Below are positions 22,585 to 32,670 of a DNA stretch of 64,000 nt, piece after piece. Below the pieces are notes generated by a model, which searched no databases, had not been told where the DNA came from, and saw only the letters and a list, made by a program, of their open reading frames with translations. Source of the DNA: Penium margaritaceum (taxonomy: Eukaryota; Streptophyta; Zygnematophyceae; Desmidiales; Peniaceae); assembly GCA_023375785.1 (NCBI GenBank), contig SZWC01002410.1, forward strand, positions 4,780 to 68,779, read 5' to 3'. Position numbers and translations under genes: made by a program. Positions within the stretch are counted from its first letter, which is position 1; every line of letters begins with the position of its first letter.

Positions 22585-23324
22585 TCTCAACCCGCGTGAG
22601 ACGCAAGTCTAGAAAACGCGTTCCGATGCTTCAACCAAGAGATGATATCACCCTCAGAGCCAAGGTTCTACACTCAGCAGTTCATAGGAACTACTTCCTT
22701 GCACACTGTCCTTCGCACCTGGTCACTGTCCCGCGAGGAGTGAACTCCTGCGGCCTAGACAAACCAATGTTTCTTTAGTGTCTTCCTCTGGTAGACTCTG
22801 TTAGGAGTTTCAAAGGTAAGAACTATACTCAATGACAGGCAACTGACAGGTTCTTATAGTCCTAGAGCCAGCCTCTAGCCTAGGCGCTCAGTGGCTCCTT
22901 CAACCAGCCACTTTGGGGGAAATCTGGATTCTGTCATTCCCCTTGCCTACATGGTACTCTGTGTGACCGCCAAGTGGCGCCAGCCACCAGAGAGGACCTT
23001 GGAATGTTCTAAGATGTCTATTGGAACCTTCCTGTCCCCCTTTTCCTCACAAAGAAAATTAGTTACCGGGCTGGGATTTGACCCAGGTACCTCTCGCTCT
23101 AGAGACTAACTCTAAAACATCAAAGCCACAAGGAGTTATCCTATGTGGTGTTTGCAAGCTATACTATCCAGATTAGACCAAAGGGACTTACTCCAAAAGA
23201 GCAATGCATGCCTTTTCTATCTGGACCAAACGTAGGGGACTCACTCCAAGGGAGTAGTGGATGCCTAGTCCATCCACTACCTGTCCAAATATCAGCCATG
23301 GACAAGGAGCATATCAGGTCAACA
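22585..23324 (-). repeat. 5' LTR of B4 (about 740 bp)
   Basis: Family B LTR with a tRNA-like module at about 23050-23135 (minus strand). It ends at GGTCAACA on the plus strand. The primer-site remnant GGTCCATAACCC is just to the left. Confidence 0.86.
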
Positions 23325-23982
23325 ATGATCCTGCTCATGGCGCCACTGGAAAGCTCAAGTCCTCTGATCTCACCGTCTTCGGGGATTGGAAGGAGGAGGA
23401 TTTGATGTATGAGGCACTAACAGAAAACGTGCGCAACGAGGCAATGCGTCGTAGTGGTACTAAGGCTAACATTTTAGCCTACATTGCACAATACGGTGGC
23501 CGTGGCAACAACTCCTCTTCTGGTGAGAGCGGCAGAAGCGGTGGAGGTGGAGGAAAAGGTAATGGTGACAGTGGAAAGAGTTCAAAGCGTCCTGTGAAGA
23601 ACCATAACCGTGGCAAGCCTGGGCATTGGACAGAGGAGAGTAGGGCTCCCAAGAAAGAAGAGAGAGATCATGGCAGCAGATATGAGGACAAAGGAAAGGA
23701 TATGAAGGAGTTGATGAACATGATGGCTAAGAGCGTGTCGGCAATCAAGGGAGCGGTACTGCTCAAGCGTGGAGCCAACCGGCTTGACTCCAGCACGAAC
23801 TACCTCTCTTCAGGGGAGAAGGATGGGTTCATCTCCATTGGGGATACCGAGCGTCGCTTCAGGTTGTCCAATAGTCCTTGTCCATGCGGAAGGCGAGGGA
23901 AATAAGTTAATCACCATCAATGTGAACGGTGTTGAAAAATACTTGAAGCTGGAGAATGTCGTCTACCTGCTATCTTTTGGGG
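23325..23982 (+). pseudogene. gag: B5: family B gag-protease piece
   Basis: It reads as the C-terminal half of family B gag (LTENVRNEAMRRSGTKANIL, glycine/serine spacer, decayed zinc knuckle ending in HWTEESRAPKK) followed by protease (RLDSSTNYLSSGEKDG). It starts at the right LTR edge of B4, in the opposite direction, and stops where the CCATA array begins. It is broken; no other part of this copy was recognised. Confidence 0.83.
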
Positions 23983-25155
23983 CATACCATATCATACCAT
24001 ATCTTACCATACCATACCATACCATTTCATACCATACCATACCATACTATACCATACCATACTATACTATATCATAGCATACTATACCAGACCATACCAT
24101 ACCATACCATCCCATACCATACAATACCATACCATACCATATCATACCATACCATCCATACATTACCATACCAAACCATACCATACCATTCCATACCATA
24201 AAATGCCGTATCATACCATATCATACCGTACCATACCACTTCATACCATACCATACCATACCATACCATACCATACCATATCATACGATACTATAGGATA
24301 CCATACGATACCATACCATATCATATCATACCATATTACACCATACCATACCATTCCATACCATACCATACCATAACATATTGTACCATACCATACCATA
24401 CTATATCATACCATACTATACCATACCAAACCATCTATACCATACCATACCATACCATACCATACCACAGCATACCATACCATACCATGTTATACCATGC
24501 TATATTGAACCATACCATCCAATATTACATAATAACATATAGTACCATAACTATGCATAGCATACGATATCATATCATTTGACACCAAACCATACCATAA
24601 CATACCATACATTCCATACCATAACATACCATACCATACAATACCATGCCACACGATACTATACCATACCATTCCATACCCGACAAGTCCATACCCTACC
24701 ATACCATACCATACCATACTATACCATACCAAACCATACCATACAATACCATACCATACCATGCCATACCATACCATATCATCCAATGGGATATCATGAC
24801 AGAAAGTACCATAACATAGCATAGTATACTATACCATACCATTCTACACCATACCATACCACACAATACCATACTACACCATACCATACCATATCATATC
24901 AAACAAAACAATACCATACCATACCATGTTATACCATACCGTATCATACCATACCATACCATACAATACCATACCATACCATATCATACCATACCATATC
25001 ACACGATACCAAACCATATCATACCATACCATACCATACCATACCATACCATACCATACCATACCATATCATACCATACCATACCATACCATACCATACC
25101 ATACCATATGATACCATAGCATACCATACAATACCATAGCATACCATAAGAAAAC
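23983..25155. repeat. (CCATA)n pentanucleotide array
   Basis: About 1.17 kb of imperfect ACCAT/CCATA units (TATGG on the minus strand), with purest runs near 25020-25110. The 5-bp unit gives open frames on both strands with a five-residue period (YHTIP, MVWYG); these are not genes. The array starts inside the B5 protease region. Confidence 0.97.
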
Positions 25156-25161
25156 ATATCT

Positions 25162-25845
25162 TTCAAGTACACAATGCAGTTGTACGGAAGTTGGCGGTGC
25201 TAATGAGGGAAAGCACGATGGTAGGACTAGTGGTTGAGCCGAGGGGAGTGCTGTCTGACGGTAGTCCGGACATCATGTGCCCAAACCGGGCCTCCTATCA
25301 GGCACTCGTGGTGTATCTTGTCATCGCTGATCCCAACAACCGTCTTTGTGCTAGTTGACCATGTAGCGGCCGGGGGTGGCCATGGAGGAGGCTGTGCGTG
25401 AGAAGGACAAGGATTACAGGTAGTGGCACAGGATGGCTGATCCTGATCACATGGAGTTCATCTTCCATGGACTTGTTGGGTATAGCTTCTTGAGGACTTT
25501 GGGGGGTGTTGTGCACAGCAGCTCAGGCTACAAGGAAATGACTCAATCAACATGGGGGAACAAAGGAAATGGCAGGGCCATTGCTTGTCCTTCTCGACAA
25601 GCGCATGGGAGTGACGTTATAGAGAGCACACACGTACCAGATTCAGAGGAGGACGGCTAGGTAGACAGCTACCTTGGCACATTAGGAGGATGTCGCATGT
25701 GTCTAACGCGCCATATCCCACACAAGAGAGGACCCTCACTTAGCACATATGTATTTTCTCAGTCGAGAATAGGCGGCTTCTCAAGAAAGTACCTGTAGTT
25801 CGACTTTTCACCTTTTCTAGATACAAACCGCCTGATGTACTTGAA
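25162..25845. other. 684-bp unique island with 10-bp terminal inverted repeats
   Basis: This is the only sizeable stretch not matching the LTR families or the array. It begins TTCAAGTACA (25162-25171) and ends TGTACTTGAA (25836-25845), a perfect 10-bp inverted repeat at the limits of the island, with CCATA units on both sides. Two coding-like stretches occur on the plus strand: frame 25182-25358 (VEPRGVLSDGSPDIMCP) and frame 25382-25660, which has one stop at 25421-25423 and then 75 open codons from 25433 (MADPDHMEFIFHGLVGYSF). I recognise neither. It may be a short DNA-transposon relic or captured host sequence. No target duplication is obvious. Confidence 0.55.
25433..25660 (+). pseudogene. 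Unrecognised 75-codon frame in the island
   Basis: The frame is ATG to TAG with no family motif that I know; it is acidic at the end (VPDSEEDG). The same frame extends upstream to 25382 across one stop (TAG at 25421-25423), with MEEAVREKDKDYR before it, which suggests a decayed longer coding region rather than a small gene. There is no visible promoter. Function is unknown, and it may be a chance frame. Confidence 0.3.
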
Positions 25846-25934
25846 CCAAACCATACCAAAACATACCAAACCATACCATACTATGTCATATCATACCATA
25901 CAATATCATATGATACCATACCATACCATACCAT
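25846..25934. repeat. Second CCATA block
   Basis: Short run of CCATA-like units after the island, in the same orientation as the main array. The right end abuts a family A LTR terminus. Confidence 0.9.
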
Positions 25935-26341
25935 TGTTGGAACTGGAGGAGAGAGGGAGCCTTGGAGCAGCGAGCATGTGGGACTGGAAGGGTATCACTT
26001 GTGCCGAAGAATGGTTGTTGAATCACTCAAAATGATGGAGTACATAAAGAGCTAGAGCTTGGGCAAGTCAGCCCTCTCACAAGCCATACCACTTAGCCAT
26101 GGAGGCTAAGGCACATACACTAGAGTCCATAATCTCTCCCAAGGGAGGAAATCAGCCTTGGAATCAGGCTGACCACTCACACACGACCTAGAGAGCTAGA
26201 AAATGCTCTCATGGCACTCTCCTAGTGGTCACATAACCCACAATCCCATGGAGAATTGCAATGTATCCATGACTAGCATACAAGGATCTCACCTCACCTA
26301 AGAAGTAAGGAGAGGTACCTTTTTCCTAGTCAGCACACTCT
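25935..26341 (-). repeat. A5: partial family A LTR, minus strand
   Basis: It starts at the LTR terminus TGTTGG (the CCAACA end on the minus strand) inside the CCATA block and continues for about 407 bp. It includes the U3 hairpin at 26152-26172. It then stops where the truncated 5' LTR of C2 begins. About 330 bp of LTR is missing. Confidence 0.88.
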
Positions 26342-27032
26342 GCAAGTCCCCCAACGACATGCAAGAGAGGCTGAGAGAGACAAGGCATGCAGTGCTCATC
26401 CTTGTGGAGTAAGTTCCTTGGTCTACTCCTGGTAGTCTTCCTGGTATATGCTCCTTAGGACAACTTCCTACAGCCTAGTTGGTAAAGGCATCGTCTCACA
26501 AGCGAGAGGTCCGAGGTCGAATTGCGCCCGGACCAAATTTTCTGTGTGACTATAAAGGGCCAAGGAAGCTTCCTAGAAGCCACTAAGGTCCAAGGTGGAT
26601 GAAATGTCACTTGGCGGTCATAGAGGGTGCCATGTTATCAAAGCTGATGACACAGTCTAGGGTGGCCTTGGGGGGAGGCCCCTCCAAGGAGCCACTGGGA
26701 GCACTGACCAGAGACTATACAAGGCCTGTCATTTGCATGTGATTACATATCATCTCTTACTCTTGACACTTGGGAGAAAACTAATCCCTTGTTGGCCACC
26801 AGGGAAGGAGGGTAAAGAACAAGTGCAAGTGCATACTTTGGTGTGTAGTATTGCCAGTTGGGTGAGAGTTTGGAACACACTCCGACCACGGTTGGGACAA
26901 TCTAAGTGAACCTTTCACTGTGGAAATACCACTTTGTGGGTGATCTCTACCTTGGTTGAAATACCAAGGGTGGTCGGCGGTTTGCCTCTCGGCGTAGCTT
27001 ACTCTAGATCGTGGCCATGTGCGGAGTGACGA
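26342..27032 (+). repeat. 5' LTR of C2, left end missing
   Basis: It matches bases 31857-32546 of the 3' LTR. The tRNA-like module is at about 26470-26535, with A-box-like TAGTTGGTAAAGG. The TATA-like box is at about 26713. Confidence 0.9.
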
Positions 27033-27033
27033 A

Positions 27034-27050
27034 GGGTTATGGGCACACAC
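27034..27050 (+). promoter_or_regulatory. Half-tRNA-Met primer-binding site of C2
   Basis: GGGTTATGGGCACACAC lies directly after the LTR. Its first eleven bases are complementary to the anticodon loop and arm of initiator tRNA-Met (CCCATAACCC), not to the tRNA 3' end. Copia-like elements such as Drosophila copia are known to prime from a cleaved tRNA-Met in this way. Confidence 0.75.
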
Positions 27051-27429
27051 TAATCGGGAAACATGGTTCTTTGTACCACCGCTCAGTTCACGTGACAGGT
27101 ATCTCCGTAGCAGACAAAAAACCACTGCTCCATCTGCTTCATCGTTGGTCCACCCGGACCAAGGTACGCATTGTGAGAGACCGGACGCAGGTTGGACCCG
27201 TGGTCCACTTTTTCTCTCCACGGACAAGGAACGAGGATACGCTCTGCCATTGTTAGTATGACCCTCGAGTCCTAAGCGGGTTACGCTCTGCCCTTATGGG
27301 TACGACCCCGTGTCTGTAGGAGCACTTTCTCCACAATAGCTAGGAGACCATCGGCAGGAGGGGTATACAACGGACTGTACCTTGAAAATCTGTAACAGTC
27401 ATAAGCCTCATCAGCCTACCTCGGCCTCA
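27051..27429 (+). other. Leader of C2
   Basis: About 380 bp between primer site and gag with no feature I recognise. An in-frame ATG at 27382 precedes the chosen gag start at 27430; either could have been used. Confidence 0.6.
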
Positions 27430-28270
27430 ATGAAGCAGAACAGCAGAGACCAAGTGAGCATCCTTGACCACACCATTATCATGCTGGGGGGTCAAGAGAT
27501 CGTTCCAGTCATCTCACAGCCCGCCGAGTTGGGTGCAGCCAATACCATCGCACGCTTCGATGGCAAAGCCTTCGGCACGTGGAAATGGCAGTTTGAGGTG
27601 GTGATGCGCGTGCGCGGGTACCTCAACATGCTGAAAGGGACGGAGGTAGCACCGGAAGACCAGGCGAGCGCAGAATACGCAAGGTGGCAAGAGCCCCTCC
27701 CTAATCTCCCACATTGAAGGGTGCACGACGGCAGCTAAGGCTTACACCAAGGTAACAAACGCGTACCAGTCAACTTCCCTCCCCAATCGACTCTTCATCC
27801 TACAGCACCTCATCGGGCTGCGGGTGGACGAAGGGGAGTCCATCTCGGACTTCCTCCAGCAGTTTGAAGGACTACTTCAAGATGCCCGCGCCATCACCCG
27901 GCAGCTCGACCAACAGATGTAGGCCATGATTCTCCTCATGGTCTTGCCGCCAAGCTCGAGCCCCATGATCACCACCTTGGGTGGTTGGGAGGAGTCGGAG
28001 TTCACGAACCCTTGTGTCTCTGAGTTTGTCCGGAACGAGGCCATGCGGCGCAAGAATGGCGTCATCAACAATGCCGTATACGCGAGTGGCTCGGGAGGTA
28101 CCCCCTATCATGGCAACAGCACAGGCAGTGGCGGCGGGAAGATCGCGAAAAGCGGCAAGAAGAAGGGTAAATGCCACAACTGTGGCAAGGCGAGGCATTG
28201 GGTAAGGGAGTGTCGCGCACCAAAGAAGGAAGGAGGCAGTGGTGGGAGTAGCAACGTGAGTAATAAGGTG
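27430..28270 (+). pseudogene. gag: gag fossil of C2
   Basis: N-terminal copia gag features (ANTIARFDGKAFGTWKWQFE, VVMRVRGYLNML), a middle with QLDQQ-type sequence, and a clear CCHC zinc knuckle (CHNCGKARHWVREC) at about 28172-28213, followed by a basic, glycine/serine-rich tail. It is broken. Confidence 0.86.
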
Positions 28271-31200
28271 GACTCGACGTCCACGAGCATGATGACCGAC
28301 ACCAAGGCCCCTCCCAAGGGCTCTGCGCTGCTACGGCCGGGAGCCTTTGGGCTCGACAGTGGCACGGACTACCACACATCTCGCGAGGCATGTGACTTCT
28401 GGTCCCTCACACCGTCTATGGCCAAGTTCCAGTGCGCCAACGACGGCATCGAGTACGCGGCTCGTGAGGGAGAGAAGGTCGTGCACACGCGGTTCAACCA
28501 GGCCGACAAGGAGTTGCGACTGAAAAACCTCGTCTATATGCCAACTTTCGCCGCAAAACTCCTCTCCGTCTCGCGGATTACGGATCACGCGATGACGGTG
28601 GTCTTCACACAGAAGGAAGCCGTCATCCTCAAGAACGAGGACGTGACATTTACCTACGCTGCGTCAGACCTTGTCGCCAAGGTGCCACGAATGGATGGAC
28701 TCTACGTTTTAAAGACGAAGAGCGTGGAAGGGCACGCTGGGGCGGCAGAGGTAGTAGCGAAAGGTACACCATCGCCGAATGCCAAGACACCATCCATGCC
28801 GCCTGTTGTGGCGGCTAAAGACGCGGGAGTAGTAACTGCAAATCTGTGACACAGACGCCTTGGGCACGTGGCCTACACACCCTGCAGGTCATGCAGGAGC
28901 AGAATCTTGTACGTGGGCTGGAGGGGTGTGAGCTGAAGGGTGGATGCAACGCTGGGTGTGAGGCCTGCCTGCAAGGCAAGACAAAGTAGAAACGCTTCTC
29001 TAAAAACGGTCGCAGAGTAGAGGGCATACTCGACCTCGTCCACAGCGACGTGTGTGATCCCATGCGCACCACGTCCAACGGCGGCTCCAAGTACCTCCTC
29101 ACCTTTATCGATGATTACTCTCGGAAGGTGTGGGTGTACTTCCTCAAAACCAAGGGAGAGGTGCAGGAGCACCTGCAAGAGTTTGTCGCCATGGTGGAAC
29201 GACAAACCGGGCGGAAGGTCAAGGCCCTGCGGAGCGACAATGGCGAAGAGTACGAGGGGTGCAAGCTGTGGCTTGGGGCACACGGCATTGTCCACCAACC
29301 TACTATCCCCTACACACCGCAAAGCTACGGCGTGGCCGAGCGCATGAACCAGACCATTCTGGCCATGACGCGAACCATGCTGTTCGACTCAAAACTCCCT
29401 CCTTGCTTCTATGCAAAAACAGCGCGCACTGCATGCTACCTCATCAACCTCATGCGTGCTGCAGCACTACGCAGCAAGGGGACAGAAAAGGAGCAAATTG
29501 CAAAACGTATGACGCCGCAGGAGGCGTGGTCGGGAAGGAAGCCGGATGCCTCTCACCATTCGGCTGCACGGCTTGGGCCAAAGTCCAGGACGTGCAAGGA
29601 GTGGGAAATTTGGATGCACGTGTGTGCAAGTGCGTGATGATCGGATATGAGACCGAGCACAAGGCATACAGGTTGTAGGACGAGGCAGCAGTGAGAGTCA
29701 TCACCTCCAGAGATGTAACCTTCCAGGAAGAGTCACACGGCAAGGAAGAACTGCTGAACCCAGAGAACTCTCCAAAACAAGGAGAGTGGATCGTGCTGCT
29801 AGAGGCCAATGACACACCGCCGCCTAGCTGGCGTGGGACGCTAGTGGCCGTAGACAGTAAATCTTCCAATTCACGGAGAGCGTCCACTCAGGCTGAAGCA
29901 AAGTTGACATCCGATACCGCGTCGGAGACATCCGAGGCCTCCTTGGAGGCCAGTGGCTCTTCCCTCCCAACAACCTCTCCTGAGGAAACACACCAGCAGC
30001 AGCACCACAAACACCCAGCACCAGTACCACTACGGCATAGTGAGCGCCAAGCAAAGCCTGCGAAGTAGTACGACGGAGGGAAGGCCGAGTAGACTGGCCT
30101 GAGCTGGTCGTGCCTTGCGCAAGGAGAGCCGGCTACCATCGCCAAGGCTCTTTGGCGGCCGGACGTCGCTAAGTGGAAGGAGGCGATGGAGAGCAAGCTT
30201 GCCTCCATCAAAGAGAACGGAACGTGGGAGCTGGTGGACAGACCACCAAACGCACACGTGGTGGGCGTGAAGTGGGTCTTACGCATCAAACGCAAGCAAG
30301 ACAACAGCATCGACAAGTACAAGACAAGGATCGTCGCGAAGGGGTTCTAAGAGAGAGCAGGGTTTGAGTACATCGAGACATACTCTCTTGTCGTGTCTTT
30401 CCCCTCCATCCGCACTTTGCTGGCTGTGGCTGTGGTGTGCAACATGGAAATTCACCAGATGGACGTCAAGACCGCCTTCCTCTACAGGAAGCTTGACAAG
30501 GAGATACTAATGGAGGTGCTCGTGGGTGTCAAGGCAAAACCCGGGCAGGTGTGTCGCCTCATCAAGGCACTCTACGGGCTGAAACAGGCCCCAAGGATTT
30601 GGTACAAGGAGATGGACAGCTTCATGGCTGGCCTAAGCTTCTCGCACTGCTACGACCCCAGCGTGTATGTGCGTGCGGATGACCAGGGGTTGTTGCTGGT
30701 AGCGCAATACGTGGATGACCTGATTCTGGCCTCCACCTCCATGAAGGTCCTCGAGGCCCTCAAGGAGAACCTGCATGGGCGGTTTCAAATGATGGAAATG
30801 GGCGAGCTCGCGTACTACTTGGGCATCGCCATACATCGCAACCGAGTTGCAGGCACCATCGAGCTCAACCAGACGAAGTACATCTCAGAGGTACTTCGAC
30901 GCTATGGCATGGAAGATGTCAAATCCCTCAGCACTCTTCTCCCCACGAAGTACAATCTCACCTCCGCCCACTCCCCTAGCACGGAAGCTGAGCGCCGCGT
31001 AATACTGGATGTACCGTAACAGTCTTTAGTAGGTAGCATCATGTATACCATGGTTGGCACGCGGCCGGATATCTCCTTTGTTGTTGCTCTAGTCAGTCAG
31101 TTCGTGGCCAACCTTGGGCTACTCCACTGCCAGGGCGTAAAGCGCATTCTGCGCTATATCAACAAGACACAGTACATGGGGCTGCAGTACGGTGGCCTTC

Positions 31201-31635
31201 AAGGAACAGACCCTTTGCGCCTCAAGTGCTATACCGACACAGATTTGGAGGCAACGTGGATGATAGGTAGTCCACCTCGGGCTTTGTGTGCCTTGTGAAT
31301 GGCGGCACTGTGTTGTGGGCCAGCCGCAAGCAAGATTGTGTCTCCATCTCAACCGTAGAAGCTAAGTACGTGGTGTTGTCTGAGGTGTGCGAGGAGACAC
31401 AGTGGCTACGCAGCTTGCTCGCTACGATGCACGCACCAATGAAGGAGGTCACGATCGTCCACATTGACAACCAGAGCGCGATGGACATCACGTTCAAGGA
31501 CACCCTCTCCAGGCGGACCAGGCACATCGACATCCGCTATCACTACATGCGCGACCTGGTCGCCAAGGGAGTGGTGGATCTGTAGTACATCGCGACCAAG
31601 CAGATGCTCCCGGACTTCCCGATAAAGCCGCTAGA
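28271..31635 (+). pseudogene. pol: pol fossil of C2
   Basis: Protease with GLDSGTDYHTSREA (about 28347-28390); link region LSVSRITDHAMTVVFTQKEA; integrase zinc domain at about 28850-28990 and DDE core at 29040-29400 (HSDVCDPM, FIDDYSRKVWVYFL, VAERMNQTILAMT); hinge at about 29690-30060; RT at 30170-30960 ([34 protein letters not shown]); RNase H at 31040-31635 (ISTVEAKYVVLSEV). The plain order identifies copia. It is broken into several long frames. Confidence 0.87.
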
Positions 31636-31988
31636 CAGTAATCCGCACGGGGCAGGGACACGGGACATCGAGATGGTGAGCACAGCAGACGGGGGCTGAA
31701 CGGGCGGCCTACATTACAAGTGGCTGACATCGCTGGGCCCATGGCCGCAGCATGAATTTAATTGCAGAAGGACGCAGGGAGAGTTTGTTATGTTCTATGT
31801 ATGCCCCTAGTCCAATGAGCGGAAGATTTAGAATGGGTATGCATTGCGCTTGTAGCGCAAGTCCCCCAACGACATGCAAGAGAGGCTGAGAGAGAAAAGG
31901 CATGCACTGCTCATCCTTGTGGAGTAAGTCCCCTTGGTCTACTCTTGGTAGTCTACCTGGTGCATGCTCCTTAAGACAACTTCCTACA

Positions 31989-32051
31989 GCCTAGTGGGTG
32001 AAGGCGTCGTCTCACAAGCGAGAGGTCCGGGGTCGAATCCCGCCCGGGCCA
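31989..32051 (+). other. tRNA-like module inside the family C LTR
   Basis: The module has an A-box-like TAGTGGGTGAAGG (31992-32004), a B-box-like GGTCGAATCC (32031-32040), a T-arm-like CGGG/CCCG pairing around the B box, an end GGGCCA, and a T5 run at 32053-32057. It resembles the tRNA-derived head of a SINE or a decayed tRNA. Homologous modules sit at the same place in C1 (about 9095-9165) and in all B LTRs, so it is an old LTR component and not a host tRNA gene. Confidence 0.7.
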
Positions 32052-32231
32052 ATTTTTCTTTGTGGCTATAAAGGGCCAAGGAAGCTTCCTAGAAGCCACT
32101 AAGGTCCAAGGTGAATCAAGCGCCACTTGGCGGTCACAGAGGGTGCCATGTCATCAAAGCTGATGACACTGTCTAGGGTGACCTCGGGGGGAGGCCCCTC
32201 CAAGGTTCCACTGGGAGCACTGACCAGAGAC

Positions 32232-32239
32232 TATATAAG
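32232..32239 (+). promoter_or_regulatory. TATA box of the family C LTR
   Basis: TATATAAG in the 3' LTR of C2, about 310 bp before the LTR end; the same box appears in the 5' LTR. It is the likely Pol II start region (U3/R border). Confidence 0.6.
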
Positions 32240-32546
32240 GCCTGTCATTTGCATGTGATTATATATCATCTCTTACTCTTGAGACTTGGGAGAAAACTAG
32301 TCCTTTGTTGGCCACCAAGAAAGAGGGTAAAGTATAAGTGCAAGTACACACTTTGGTGTGTAGTATTGCCAGTTGGGTGAGAGTTTGGAACACTCTCCAG
32401 CCACGGTTTGGACAAGCTAAGTGAACCTTTGAGTGTGGAAACACCACTCTGTGGGTGATCTCTACCATAGTTGAAATACCAAGGGCGGTCGGCGATTTGC
32501 TTGTCGGTGCTGCTTACTATAGACCGTGGCCAAGTGGAGAGTGACA

Positions 32547-32670
32547 CTGTGCACCATAGGCTGAAATGTTAGCCTATGTACCGCTGCAACGCATGGCCTT
32601 GTTACGCACGTACTCGGACACTACCTCATATGTCATATCCTCCTCCTTCCAACCGCCAAAGACGGTTGAA
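32547..32670 (-). pseudogene. gag: B6: short family B gag piece
   Basis: About 124 bp matching minus-strand gag of B1 (near 8270-8400), directly after the C2 3' LTR. C2 probably inserted into such a gag. The left partner is not seen in the window. Confidence 0.75.

Larger units (their letters stand above)
20579..23324 (-). mobile_element. B4: family B element, minus strand, 3' half missing
   Basis: Reading leftwards from 23324: 5' LTR (22585-23324), primer site (about 22570-22583), leader (about 22190-22570), gag (about 21400-22170), protease and part of integrase, ending at a patchwork join near 20579-20610. The right LTR edge (GGTCAACA) sits in plus-strand gag of B5, with ATGAT (23325-23329) next to it. 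It is broken, with many breaks. Confidence 0.85.
26342..32546 (+). mobile_element. C2: near full-length family C Ty1/copia element
   Basis: Parts: 5' LTR lacking about 71 bp at its left end (26342-27032), half-tRNA primer site (27034-27050), leader, gag (27430 on), protease, integrase, RT, RNase H, purine tract (31764-31783) and complete 3' LTR (31786-32546). The order is typical copia. Its GC-rich pol differs clearly from A and resembles B in the RT wording (AVHRN/AIHRN, TIELNQTKY). The left flank is an A LTR piece and the right flank a B gag piece, so no target duplication can be seen. It is broken, with about ten breaks. Confidence 0.9.
31786..32546 (+). repeat. 3' LTR of C2 (761 bp)
   Basis: Complete family C LTR from TGTTATG to GTGACA. 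It contains the hairpin TTGCGCT-TGT-AGCGCAA (31845-31861), the tRNA-like module (31989-32051) and a canonical TATA box. It is the reference for C1. Confidence 0.93.

Noticed and set aside
23983-25111. Long open frames on both strands (YHTIP and MVWYG repeats)
   Set aside because: They arise from the 5-bp CCATA unit, which has no stop in several frames. There is no start context, composition is purely periodic, and nothing else suggests a gene.
25433-25660. Intact small host gene in the island
   Set aside because: The frame continues upstream across a stop (25421-25423), there is no recognisable domain, and no promoter or splice context is convincing. It is kept only as a low-confidence decayed frame.
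23983-25934. CRISPR-like or telomere-like array
   Set aside because: There is no spacer/repeat alternation, and CCATA is not a known telomere unit. It is a plain short tandem repeat.
28873-29322. Minus-strand frames opposite C2 integrase
   Set aside because: C2 is GC-rich, which leaves few stops on the opposite strand. The plus strand carries clear integrase motifs.
31989-32051. Host tRNA gene
   Set aside because: The block sits at a fixed place within LTRs of two families, the acceptor stem does not pair well, and the anticodon arm is irregular. It is an LTR component.
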